Shown here: positions 34,701-46,700 of the stretch, one piece after another | How positions within the stretch are numbered: the first letter of the stretch is position 1 | How the letters are laid out: each line of letters opens with the position of its first letter | DNA from: Neostapfia colusana | Lineage: Eukaryota; Streptophyta; Magnoliopsida; Poales; Poaceae | DNA length: 64,000 nt | Direction of reading: 5' to 3' | NCBI GenBank assembly: GCA_030760725.1 | Contig: JASWHV010000008.1 | Location: 59,433,671-59,497,670 of the forward strand | Translations under genes and position numbers: made by a program | The notes under the pieces: generated by a model | What the model was told of the DNA's origin: nothing | What the model saw: the letters and a program-made list of their open reading frames with translations, nothing else | Databases searched by the model: none

Positions 34701-37700
34701 GTCCAAGGCTCGAGCGGCTTACAAGGGGGGCCCGGGACCCGACAGGTGGTCCCGGGGAGATTGCCTGCCGACTATCGTATCTGAAGTTATGTCAGTAGTT
34801 GTCTCTAGCGAAGGCTTCCGAGTCTTCGTTCTGCCGCCCTGCCCATGCCGCAAGCTAGTTGTGGTTGATGACGGCGGGGGCGGCAGGGGATGTCTTGTCG
34901 TTGTGTTTATTGGTTGGCAGGTTCTGACCCGGCGCGCTAGTCTGCGATGCAACTGGGCGCAACAGCACCTGACAGAGGCATGCTCCGTGTCTCCGCGTCT
35001 TGGGAAGGCGCGGGCCTTGAATACCTTGTACGGGCAAGGTATGGTGCGTCTTTACGCCTGCTGCCTACCGCGCGGGGGCAGGCAGCGCCGTCCTGCTGGC
35101 CACGTGGCTGGGCCGGAGCTCTCCTCTGAGGAGAGGGAGGTCCGGCCCCGCGGGACACGTGGAGCCTTCGGACCTCTCCCCGTGGAGGGGGGAGGTCCGG
35201 CTTCTGTCGGCCACGTGGCGGGTCCAGAGCTCTCCTCTGAGGAGAGGGAGGTCCGGCCCCGCGAGACACGTGGCGCCTTCGGAGCTCTCCCCGCGGAGGG
35301 GGGAGGTCCGGCTGCTGCTGGCCACGTGGCGGGCCCGGAGCTCTCCTCTGAGGAGAGGGAGGTCCGGCCCCGCTGGACACGTGGCGCCTTCGGAGATCTC
35401 CCTGCGGAGAAGGGCGAGATCCTTAGACATTTTCCCCTGTGCGCGGGGGTACCCCATATCGTGGGTACCGACAACGCCTATGGACAAGAAAAGTAACTGG
35501 ACCCCAAACATTGCCCCCTTTATTTTTGTGCTTTCTTTCCATACTGCTCTGGTTGTCTGGCCAGTCACTTTTTCCTGTGCTCAACCATAGTAGGAGTTGT
35601 GCTATCCTTCTGCAGACGGGTCAGTTTGAGTTACCTGTGGCGCAACGGGATCCGTTGGTTGTCTCATTGTCTAGGGGCCTTATGGCGCCGAAAGGTCTCT
35701 CCCCTGAAAGGCTTACGCCAGCGGGAGGTCTCGGGTGTGTAGCCTGTTTCGCCTGGTTCTGTACCCCAAGCCTACACACTCTGCCTCTCCAGCGCTACAG
35801 CTCAGTACCGAGGAACCGGACGGCTCATACCGCTGGGCATGGCCTTAACCATCACCCGGACGACCCACATCGAATTACCCAGGCCCCGTCGCTAAGCTGA
35901 GGACCGTAAGCCACGGCAAAACTAACAAACAAGAAAGAGTGGCCAGAGGGCACGACTACTCATTTTTTCTGCCATGCCTGCAGGTCCGAACAGGTCATTC
36001 GCATCTCGAACCTCCAAGGAGGCCCGATGCTGACGTCCTGCCTCATCGAGTGGTAGGTGCGCCCCAACTCAAGGGTCACACCTACCATGGGGCCATCACG
36101 ATTGTCGAAGTGTTCGGTCGACACTTTCCCCGGGCCTGCACTGGGCAGCCCACGGAGGTTCTTTTTTCGGTGGGGCTAGTCACTTGCGGAGAGCTTGAGC
36201 GTATGGACGAGTTAGTGAGAGCTTGACACGACGAGTTTTACGTGGTTCAGGCCGCCGGAGCGTAAAACCCTACGTCCACGGCGAGCTAGGGAGCTCGCTG
36301 TATTGCTTGTTGCTCAGAACCGGAGTCCTGAGCTTGAGGATGAGTTACAGCTTGGGTGTGAATGGCTAGAGTGCGAACCCTTGCTAACATTGCCTACCCG
36401 AGCCTTTTATAGTCCAAGACTCGGGTGGCTTACAAGGGGGGCCCAGGACCCGACTGGTGGTCCCGGGGAGATTGACTGTTATCTACCGTATCTGCAGTTA
36501 TGCCGGTAGTTGTCTCTGGTGAAGGCTTCTGAGTCTTCGTCTTGCAGCCCTGCCCATGCCGCATGCTAGTCGTAGTGGTTGATGACGGCGGGTGCGGCAT
36601 TATGGGATGTCTTGTCGCTGCGTTTATTGGCTGGCAGGCTCTGACACTGCGCACCAGTCTGTGATGCAACTGGGCACAACAGCACCTGACAGTGGCGTGC
36701 TCCGCGTTTCCGCGTCTTGGGAAGATGCGGGCCTTGAATACCTTGTACGGGCAAGGTATGGGGCGTCTTTACGCCCACTGCCTACCGCTCGGGGGCAGGC
36801 AGCGTTCTTCTGCTAGACACGTGGTGGGCCCGGAGCCCTCCTCAGAGGAGAGGGGGGTCCGGCCCCGCAGGACACGTGGAGCCTTCGGACCTCTCCCCGC
36901 GGAGGGGGAGGTCCGGCTTCTGTTGGCCACGTGGCGAGCCCGGAGCTCCTCTCTGAGGAGAGGTAGGTCTGGCCCCGCTGGACACGTGGCTCCTTCGGAC
37001 CTCTCTCCCGCGGAGGGGGAGGTCCGGCTTCTGCAGGCCATGTGGCGAGCCCAGAGCTCTCTGTTGAGGAGAGGGAGGTCCGGCCCCGCCGGACGCGTGG
37101 CGCCTTCGGAGCTCTCCCTGCGGAGAAGGGCGAGTTCCTTAGGCATTTTCTCCTGTGCGCGGGGGTACCCCATATCGCGGGTACCGACAGTGGCCCCCGG
37201 GCCCATCTCGGGGGAGATAGCGAGCCCGAGGTGGGACCTCCGTCTCTTCTGATCCGCGCACTTTCTCTAAGTCCCGCATTGACCGCTGCCGGAGCACGAA
37301 CGGCCACGGGATCGTGGGAGCGTGCGCCCACTTGATGGTTGCTTTCACTGCGGCGGTTCCCAAGACTGCCACTTCTGCACGTTGCGGCGCTTTCTTCGGG
37401 AACCGCCGAAGTGCCTTGCCGGCTTGTCTTCTTAGGAGACTGACTCCTTGACCCACCGCTTCAGTTGGGCGGCTTGGGTCCACCTGTCATCGGCGCTCGG
37501 TCTTGGAGCCGAAGCGGTTGCCGATGCGGCGTATTCGAGGAGTTTCGAATCGCTTGGAATTGCACCCGGGAAGTTTTTAGAGGGGATCTTACCCACATTG
37601 CGGCTTCCCTTCGCACTTCCCAGCGCTTTTTCTTGGACTCTTGTGCCTTTGTCTTCTTGCCTTTGAGTCCTCCCTTGTCATGGCCTCCAACCCGCCACCA

Positions 37701-40700
37701 GAGAAGAAGCGCGCTCGATCTCCTCCAGCGGCGGCGTCTGTGCCAAGTCGGGAACCTGGGGTGCCTGGCACTCCTTCCGGTGGCGACTCAAAGAGGCCCC
37801 GGGCTGATGCGTTGAGGGGAGCTTCTGGGGCGTCCCCTGTTCCGCCAGTTCAAGCGACTGCGGAGCGGCCGTCAGTGACGGCGGCGGGCTCTGGGAGTCC
37901 TACCCTGGCTCGGAAGTCGGGGTTCAGAGCCCGCTGGAGTGTTCGCGCTTCTCGGCCATCCCCGACTGGCGGGGAGTCTGCGCCGTTGCGCTCGGAAACC
38001 GGGACAGCTGCCGCGGCCCCCAGGCCAGCACAGGTCGACCCTGCACCAGACGGCCCGGCCTTTATTCCAGCGCCGCCTTCCCCGGCTCGTCCCTCTCCAC
38101 AGGTCAAGAAGCCAGAAGCTAAAGAGAGTCTAGCAGGTCCGGCTGCCAGAGCCCCGGCGCCAGCTTCTCCTGACCGGCGTCTCGTCTCGGTCGCTGGTGC
38201 ATCGACTCCTCTTGAGAACGAGGTGATGGAGGAGGTCGGGGGAACCGTCCCGGCCTCAGCTGCTCCATTGCCCCTGGCGGATGCCTTCGCGCTTGCCGAG
38301 ACGAGCGTCCGCCAGGTCTTGGCTGCACTAGGTCGCGAGCGGGAGGAGTATACAGTTGAACGGGATCGCCTCCTCACCTGGGGGAACCTTTTGCGGGAGC
38401 GGACCGCGAAGGTCAAGAGCGAGCTCGACTCCAGGCAGGAGTTGCTCGACTTCAGGGAAGTGCTCCTCGACCGGCTGAAACGGTCTGTCAACCGCATGGA
38501 CGCCGAATCGCGGCGGATTAACAGGGAGGCCCTGGAGGCACACGCCCGGGCCGAGGAGAGCCTCTCTGCCGCTGAGGAGATATGGCAGTTGTTGGAGCGC
38601 CGTAAACTCGTCGTTGAAGAACGGGAGCGTTCCACGGCAGCCGAGGCGGAGAGGGTCGCCGCGCAGCTGGCGGCGGGCGAGGACGACCTTCGAGCTCGGA
38701 TCGAGGAGCTAGAGATTCTGAAGGCAGACCTCGACATGAGGGAGGAACAGATCTCCCGCGAACGCCGGGCGGTCCTAGATCGGGAGTTGGCCGCCGACTT
38801 CAAGGCTTCTGAGTTGGAGCGGCTCGCCAAGACTCTCCACCTTCGGGAGAGCTCCCTGGCTGCCAAGGAGAAGGAATTCTCCGAGAGAAACCTAGAGGCC
38901 CTGCTGGCAGCCCGCCGCGAGGTGGAGGAGCTCTCGGCCTTGCGGTCCTCCGAGGCGCACGCGGTCTCAAGCTTCGTTGATCGAGCGGGGTCCGCCCTGA
39001 TCCCTCTTGGCTTCAGTCCGGTGAGGGCAGCAGCTCCTGCATTGAAGGTGGCGGAGGTGATCCCCGCGCTGGAGTCGATCGGCGCCAAGCTGGACAGGCT
39101 AGACTCGGTGGTCGTCAGCGAGCTTGAGGCCGAGGGGCGCGGTCTGGCCTTAGAGGTCGCCTCACACGTGCTGGCATGCTTCAAGAGCCGCGACCGTTCT
39201 TTCTCCCTGGAACCAGCGAGAGAGGGCCCAGCCGCGGAGCGGGAGGAAGCTGCCAGGGCTGAAGTCGAATATGTCGCCGCCCTTGTAGCCGCTAGGTTCC
39301 GGCATGAGCCGGGAGATCCCTAGGACTTGTTTCTCCCTTTTTATCGAGTCTGTAGTCCAGCTCATGGAGCCTCGCATAAATAGACTCTCTTGGATGTTTG
39401 TGTCTGTGATGCCTTTTCTCTCCTTCTTGACTTTGCCTGACTGAGTCCTTAGCTCCGCAAGGTACTTAGAGGCCTTTTCCAATCTCGGAGCTCTGCACAG
39501 ACACCTTCCCCGGGTCCTAACTGTGTTAGGGGCCCCCGGGGGTCTCCAGATCTCGCCCTATGGGGAGGTCCAGATCTGCCGGCCACGTGGCGGGTCCGGA
39601 GCCCCTCCTGAGGAGGCGGGAGCTCTGGCCCTGCTGGACACGTAGGGCTTTCGGAGCCCCCCCCCCCCCCCCCGCCGAGGGGAAGGTCCGGTTTCCGCCT
39701 GCCACGTGGCGAGTCCGGAGCCCCCCTCAGGGGAGGCGGGAGCTCCGGGCCCGCTGGACACGTGGGGCCTTCGGGCCTCGCCCCTGCTGAAGGGGCGGGA
39801 CCCGGTCCTTCCAGTCCTAGGCCGGAGTAGTTGGTAGCTCCTTCCCCCCCGCTTCCTGCAGTCCCCGTTGCTGTAACCTGGAGGTCCTGCACACAGGCAG
39901 AGGAAACGTAATTCTCCTCGGGGGGTCCTCCCCTACCGTCTCCTAGTCTTATTTGGCTTACGATCCTGATCCGTTATACGGGGCTTGGGCAATTCTGTGC
40001 TCGAGGCGCCGGAGCTCCGGCTCCCTCTGAGGTCCGGGTACGGTCGTCCGATCCCTAGTACCGGGCCGTGCGCTGGGGAAGCAGAGTGCACGTGCTTTGG
40101 GTTCATGACCAGGCAAAGCGATTGTACTCCCCTATACCTCCGAAGGGCAGGATGTGCACGCTTTGGGCACGGAGCCGGCTAAGCGGGATACGCACCCTGG
40201 ACCCCCCATGCACAACGCAGGCCTTTCCTGGAGGTGACCAACTGGCACCGCAACACCTGACTGGGGGAGGCCCGAGAGACTCACTTGGCCATCGTGCGCT
40301 GGGGAAGCAGAGTGCACGTGCTTTGGGTTCATGACCAGGCAAAGCGATTGTACTCCCCTATACCTCCGAAGGGCAGGATGTGCACGCTTTGGGCACGGAG
40401 CCGGCTAAGCGGGATACGCACCCTGGACCCCCCATGCACAACGCAGGCCTTTCCTGGAGGTGACCAACTGGCACCGCAACACCTGACTGGGGGAGGCCCG
40501 AGAGACTCACTTGGCCATCGGCAGGTGCCTCAAGCGCGACCGCCCTCGGTAGGATAGCGAATGCTGACTATGGATGAGCGCGGGAGAGAGGGAGCTAGGT
40601 GTACAATGAACATACATAGATAGTGCGATCATAAAAATTAATGCATAATTTAAATGACCACATGAGAGAGAGCAAAGTAGAACAAGTTTCTGTGTTCATG

Positions 40701-43700
40701 CCCATAGGTGGAATTCTGGCTGTACATGGAGGCAATGATCCGCCTCGTCTACAAGGGAAGCAAGACTCTACGCGCTTAGGGTCGGAACCAGGCTAAGCTG
40801 GACGTAGTCCTGTACCGTCTCTTGAGACTTAGCTGCCCCAAGCGCTGTTCCTAAATTCTATGGGATTTATTACAGAAGGGAAAGACCCTGTTCTACTAAT
40901 GCTCGGGGAGTAGGACTTACAGTGTTGTTCCATGCCAAGGGTCTTGGGAACGGATCCCACACTCGGTTGAAAGGCATGTGTACCTGGGGCGGCAGCTTTC
41001 GTGATTCGGAAGGGACCATCCCGGCTGGGGGAGAGTTTATAGGTCCTTCTCGGGAAAGTGCGTGCCGTGACACCAGGTTGCCCTTCTGCAGGTCCCTGAC
41101 GCGTTTGGTTCTTTGGCGGTAGTGCTAGAGCAGCAGCCGAGACCATGCGTTGTGGGGTGTTACCTGCAGCCGAGTCTCGTCGACGAGGTTGTCATCTTCA
41201 CGCTGGATCAGGTCCTGCGCGGCTTCTCCTGGGCGCCCCCGGGGAGTTCTCCCCTTCTGGCTAAGGCCTTCAAGGGGTAGGTGGACCCGGGCTCGTCTTG
41301 GAAGACCTAAGGCGTCTTCCCCTTCTGGCAAGGCCTTCAAGGGGTTGACAGACCTTGGGCGGCCCCCGGGAGGTATGACCGAGGCACGGAGGCGTGCTCT
41401 CGGGTGAGGCTGGCCCGACCTTGCACCATTGTGATCGGTGCTTGGGCTGCTGCGACTACTTGGGGCTTCTCCAAGGTTGACGCCGTAGCAGTGCAGCCTC
41501 CACTGACCTGGGACGGCAGTCACAGCCGGCTACCGCCTCGGCCCGTCACCATCGGAGCTGGAGTCCTCACTGTTATGCACTGTCTTTATGACACGCTAAG
41601 ACTCCTGAAACCCCACCTGGTGGGCGGCGCTGACTGGAGCGTCGACTTTCTGCTTGCCATCCCTCTGAGGGTGGAGCGGTGCTTCAGCTCTCTGCTGCCT
41701 TCCTTTGCGGAAGCGCTCCGCGAGTCTCTGGATATCCCAGCACTCGGCAGCAGTATGGTTGCCGGGGCCATGCACGGGGCATAGCCCGCCCTGGTCACTA
41801 TCTGGGGCTGGTGACTGTCGCTGCCTTTTGTCGGGGCGTGGCCCCCGAGCTCCACTAGTCGTCGCTGCTGTGGCGACGGGAGCCGCGGACGATGACTTCA
41901 TCTTGCTACTCCCCCGGTTCTTGGCCTTCTTGCCACCTCCATAGGCAGCAGCGCCGGACCCGGGCTGTCCTCCTGACTCGGAGGTCGGCAGAGAGTGCCA
42001 GTTCCGCCCTTCAGCTGCTCTGGCGCATTTGTCCGCCAGGCTGAAGAGCTCAGAGACGTTGCAGACCTCTCTGGTCGCGAGCTTCTCAAGCATTTTCTCG
42101 TCCCGGACACCCTGCCGAAACGCTACCACCACAGAAGCACTTTGAATATGCGGGATGGTGTTGCGTACCTGGGAGAACCGCTGGATGAAAGAGCGCAGCG
42201 ACTCCCCAGGTTGTTGCTTGATGGCGTGGAGGTCAAGCTCCGCGCCGGGACGGGTGTAGGAGCTGCCGAAGTTGGCGATGAACTGTCGGCAGAGCTCTCC
42301 CCAGGAAGTTATGGACCCCTGAGGGAGATTCATGAGCCAAGACCGGGCTGGGCCGGTCAAGGCGACGGGGAAGTAGTTGGCCATGACAGCCTCATCCCCT
42401 CCTGCGGCAAGTACGGCGGTGGAGTAGATCTGGAGGAACTCCGCCGGGTTGACGCTGTCGTCGTACTTCTCGGGCAGGTGCGGCCGAAACTTGCGCGGCC
42501 ACCTCGCGAAGCGAAGGTGGGGTGCAAGGGCCGCACATCCTGCTCCTGTTGCCGCAGGTATTGGCGCTGCGAACGCTTGGTTCGCACTTGGTACCGTGTA
42601 CCCCGGCATGGGCAAGGCTGCACCATAGACCGGGGGCGCCGCTTGCAGTGCATATGGTTGTGGCATATGCTGCGCGGCGTTTGCCTGGGGCAGGGCTCGC
42701 GTGGCGAAGATCTGCCCTCCAGGCTGGGTCGAGGCCGACGTCATGCTGTCGCCAGCCTCTTGGTTGTGACGCCTTTCTCGACGTCGCTCGAGGTACACCC
42801 GGGCATCCTAGCCCAAGTGGCACCGTTCCAGCTCCCTTCTTAGGTCCGTCGACGGGAGCCTGGAGGAGCTGGAATCCGCTGTCTGCCCGTCAACCGTTGG
42901 CGTGCGCGTCAGCGACACAGCCGGTTGGCCGGGGCGTCGCCCTCGCCGAAACCGAGGGTTCGCGGCGGCGACGACGAGGCGGTCCACCTCGCGAACCCAC
43001 TGTTGGGTCGCTGAATGGGGCGCGTCCCCAGCAGGTGGGTTGCGCAGCAGTGCTCCTGCTGCAGCTAGCGCACCCCCATGGTGTACGCTCAGCGCTGCAG
43101 AAGATCTCACGCTGGTCGGAGCCTGCATTGCCGGAGTCGGCGTTGCCGGAGTCGGCTGCTGGCTACCAGCTTGTGCCGACACACTCCGTCCTGAGTGCGT
43201 CGACATGTACTCCCCGCTGGTCACGGTTCGCCGTGAACGCGGTGGAGGAGAGTTTGCCGCTGAAGGAAGCTTGGTCATCTTCGTCGGCGGAAACTCGTCA
43301 CGCAAGGGAAAAGCCCCCTACCTGGCACGCCAAATGTCGAAGTGTTCGGTCGACACTTCCCCCGGGCCTGCACTGGGCAGCCCGCGGAGGTTCTTTTTTC
43401 GGTGGGGCTAGTCACTTGCGGAGAGCTTGAGCGTATGGACGAGTTAGTGAGAGCTTGACATGGCGAGTTTTACGTGGTTCAGGCCGCCAGAGCGTAAAAC
43501 ACTACGTCCACGGCGAGCTAGGGAGCTCGCTGTATTGCTTGTTGCTCAGAACCGGAGTCCTGAGCTTGAGGATGAGTTACAGCTTGGGTGTGAATGGCTA
43601 GAGTGCGAACCCTTGCTAACGTTGCCTACCCGAGCCTTTTATAGTCCAAGACTCGGGTGGCTTACAAGGGGGGCCCAGGACCCGACAGGTGGTCCCGGGG

Positions 43701-46700
43701 AGATTGACTGTTATCTACCGTATCTGCAGTTATGCCGGTAGTTGTCTCTGGCGAAGGCTTCTGAATCTTCGTCTTGCAGCCCTGCCCATGCCGCATGCTA
43801 GTCGTAGTGGTTGATGACGGCGGGGGCGGCATGGGATGTCTTGTCGCTGCGTTTATTGGCTGGCAGGCTCTGACACTGCGCGCCAGTCTATGATGCGACT
43901 GGGCGCAACGGCACCTGACAGTGGCGTGCTCCGCGTTTCCGCGTCTTAGGAAGACGCAGGCCTTGAATACCTTGTACGGGCAAGGTATGGGGCGTCTTTA
44001 CGCCCACTGCCTACCGCTCGGGGGCAAGCAGCGTTCTTCTGCTAGACACGTGGTGGGCCCGGAGCCCTCCTCAGAGGAGAGGGGGGTCCGGCCCCGCAGG
44101 ACACGTGGAGCCTTCGGACCTCTCCCCGCGGAGGGGGAGGTCCGGCTTCTGTTGGCCACGTGGCGAGCCCGGAGCTCCTATCTGAGGAGAGGTAGGTCCG
44201 GCCCCGCTGGACACGTGGCTCCTTCGGACCTCTCTCCCGCGGAGGGGGAGGTCCGGCTTCTGCAGGCCACGTGGCGAGCCCGGAGCTCTCCTTTGAGGAG
44301 AGGGAGGTCCGGCCCCGCCGGACACGTGGCGCCTTCGGAGCTCTCCCTGCGGAGAAGGGCGAGTTCCTTAGGCATTTTCTACTGTGCGCGGGGGTACCCC
44401 ATATCGCGGGTACCGACAACGATGAACCATGCAGGCACGACGTTGGACCACTGCAGCAGCAAGAAGACTCGGAGCTCCAGCTACGACAAGCTGAAGACAC
44501 TGGCTGAGGTTCCCTCGGGTCCTTGCGCTGCCAAGGACCCAGGAGGAGTGTTAACCACACTACCGGAGCACCCCGGGTCCTTACGGACCTTTGCGCAAAG
44601 AGCTATCCACATCGGCTAAGTCATTGCGGACTTTTGCGCTACCAAGGGTCCAAAGTCTACATCAACAACTCAAGATACACAAGACTTGAAACAAAAAAGT
44701 CTTTATTAATGGCAGAGCTCCGGCATACAAAGGGGGATATAAGGCGAAAGCGAAGCCTAGAAGCTAGCCACGCTGGAACCTAGCAGTTACAAGTCGGGCG
44801 ACCTCCTACTCTATGGCAGACTTGGTTGTCCCCGATAGCTCCGCACTGGGGGTCAGATGCGCTGCCGGAGAAGGACGATCCGGCGGGATCGGAAAAAGGT
44901 CAAGCCTTCCTCTGCCAAGTACCTGATCCTCCCCAACACCGGTGTGAAGGCACCCTGCGAGTCGGGGATCTTGTCCCTGACGGCTTCCTCTGCCATCGGC
45001 AAGCCATACAGATGGCTTGTGCTTCTATCCGAGATCGTCAAGGAGAAGGACACCCTGAAGAGCCACACCGAAGGCCCCACGCACACGAACATCTCGCAAA
45101 AGTGGACAAAGACGGCCACCGGTGCGAGGGCATGAGGCGTGAGGTGGATGAGAGCGCTGGGAAGCGGAGGCTTCCAACGCGCAAGAGGAAGACGAAGACC
45201 GCAAGGGGCAGGAAGGTACCGCCCTTCTCCGGAAGGCCTCCTTTTATACGACCGCGACCTCTGGCAGGGCAATAGGCGCGACGTTTGGGTTTCCACCGCC
45301 GCACGCCGTGGGCTATTCGCTTCCCCCAATGATGGGTAGGACCCAAGTCCACCCGTCAGACGCTGGGGGCCAGGCGGATAACCGATGCTGGGGGCCAGGC
45401 GGATAACCTCTGGGGAACGTCCGGTGGTTCCCGAGAAAAGCGGCATGGTGGAACTGCAGCGGCCGATCCAAGGGCTGCCGCAGTAAATACCCCGGGGCAA
45501 CCCCTCGAGCACGTCACCATGACCCGCCAGTCAAGGGCAGACACGCGTCCACTACACCAACGACGTGTTGCCGCTTTGATTGCCGAGTACACCCATTACG
45601 CCGAGGATGTACGGCCTTTTCGTCTCCTAGGTACAACCATACACCTACTACGTTGGAATCTCGCCACCGCTTCGGCTTCCAAAGTGCAGGCTCAAAAACC
45701 ACCACGAGGGAAAGATGGAGGCCCCACCTGTGGCCTCGTTGCCTCCCCCAAGATGGGCCCGGGGGCCACTGTCGGTACCTTGTAGACCGGGTACCCTGCG
45801 TGGAGAGAGAGGCAGTCCTCCCTGCTAAGGTGGGTGCCAACGCAGCCACGTGTCCTTGGCCCCGAGGACAGCCCCGGGGCTGCCACGTGAGCTTTTGGGC
45901 TATGAAGCCCACACGTGCCCCTGGTTCCGGTCCGAGCCTCCCCGCTGAGGTGAGGTCCGAAGCTGCCACGCGTCGGTGGGCTCCGAACCTCCTCCCTGCT
46001 GAGGAGGGATCCGGAGCCAACACGTGCCCTTAGCTCTGGTCCGAGCCTCCCTGCTGAGGTGAGGTCCGGAGCTGCCACGTGTCGGTGGGCTCCGAACCTC
46101 CTCCCTGCTGAGGAGGGCTCCGGAGCCGACACGTGCCATTGGCTCCGGTCCGAGCCTCCCCGCTTAGGTGAGGTCCGGAGCTGCCACGTGTCGGTGGGCT
46201 CCGAACCTCCTCTCTGCTGAGGAGGACTCCAAAGCCGACACGTGCCCTTGGCTCTGGTCGGAGCCTCCCCGCTGAGTTGAGGTCCGGAGCTGCCACGTGT
46301 CGATGGGTTCCGAACCGCCTCCCTGCTGAGGAGGTTTGGAGCCGACACGTGCCCTTGGCCCCGGACCATGCCTCCCTGCTGAGGCGAGGTCCGGAGCTGC
46401 CACGTGTATTTCGGCTCCGAATCCACCGAGAGCTCCGGAGCCGCCACGTGCCCCATGATCCATCGTGGGCCGTGGGTCGACTAAGTCAAGGAGGAAGTGC
46501 GCTGTCAGGCCATGCATTCAAGACTCGCGCCTTCCCCAGAAGCATGGCGCACGGCGCACGCCTCCGTCCTCCGCCCGTTCGCCATTACGGTGACAAGACA
46601 GGGCGGCGAGGCGTGACAGCGGTACAGTGTCGCGCAACGACACGGAGCCGCCCAGCAGAGCAAGAAGACACGGCGACAAGACGGCGTCTTCACCATCATC

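Larger units (their letters stand above)
27296..35473 (-). mobile_element. Ty3-type element A: gag-only, with a long antisense ORF
   Basis: LTRs at 34391-35473 (5') and 27296-28381 (3'), flanked by a perfect 5-bp duplication ACGCC (27291-27295 and 35474-35478). On the minus strand the primer-binding site follows the 5' LTR, then gag (34238-32604), then about 2 kb without pol, then the 3' LTR preceded by GGCCCGGGGGCCAC. A coiled-coil ORF runs the opposite way (28826-30628, plus strand). With no protease, RT or integrase the element is non-autonomous and would need pol from a relative. Confidence 0.93.
36103..44418 (-). mobile_element. Ty3-type element B: close relative of A, same plan
   Basis: LTRs at 43335-44418 (5') and 36103-37189 (3'), perfect 5-bp duplication ACGAT (36098-36102 and 44419-44423). 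Same order as A: primer-binding site, gag on the minus strand, pol-free spacer, antisense coiled-coil ORF on the plus strand, GGCCCGGGGGCCAC, 3' LTR. It differs from A in LTR sequence (GAAGTGTTCGG versus GAAGTGTGTGG), in a gag nonsense codon and in a 226-bp tandem duplication. Its separate target duplication shows it is an independent insertion, not a segmental copy of A. Confidence 0.93.
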
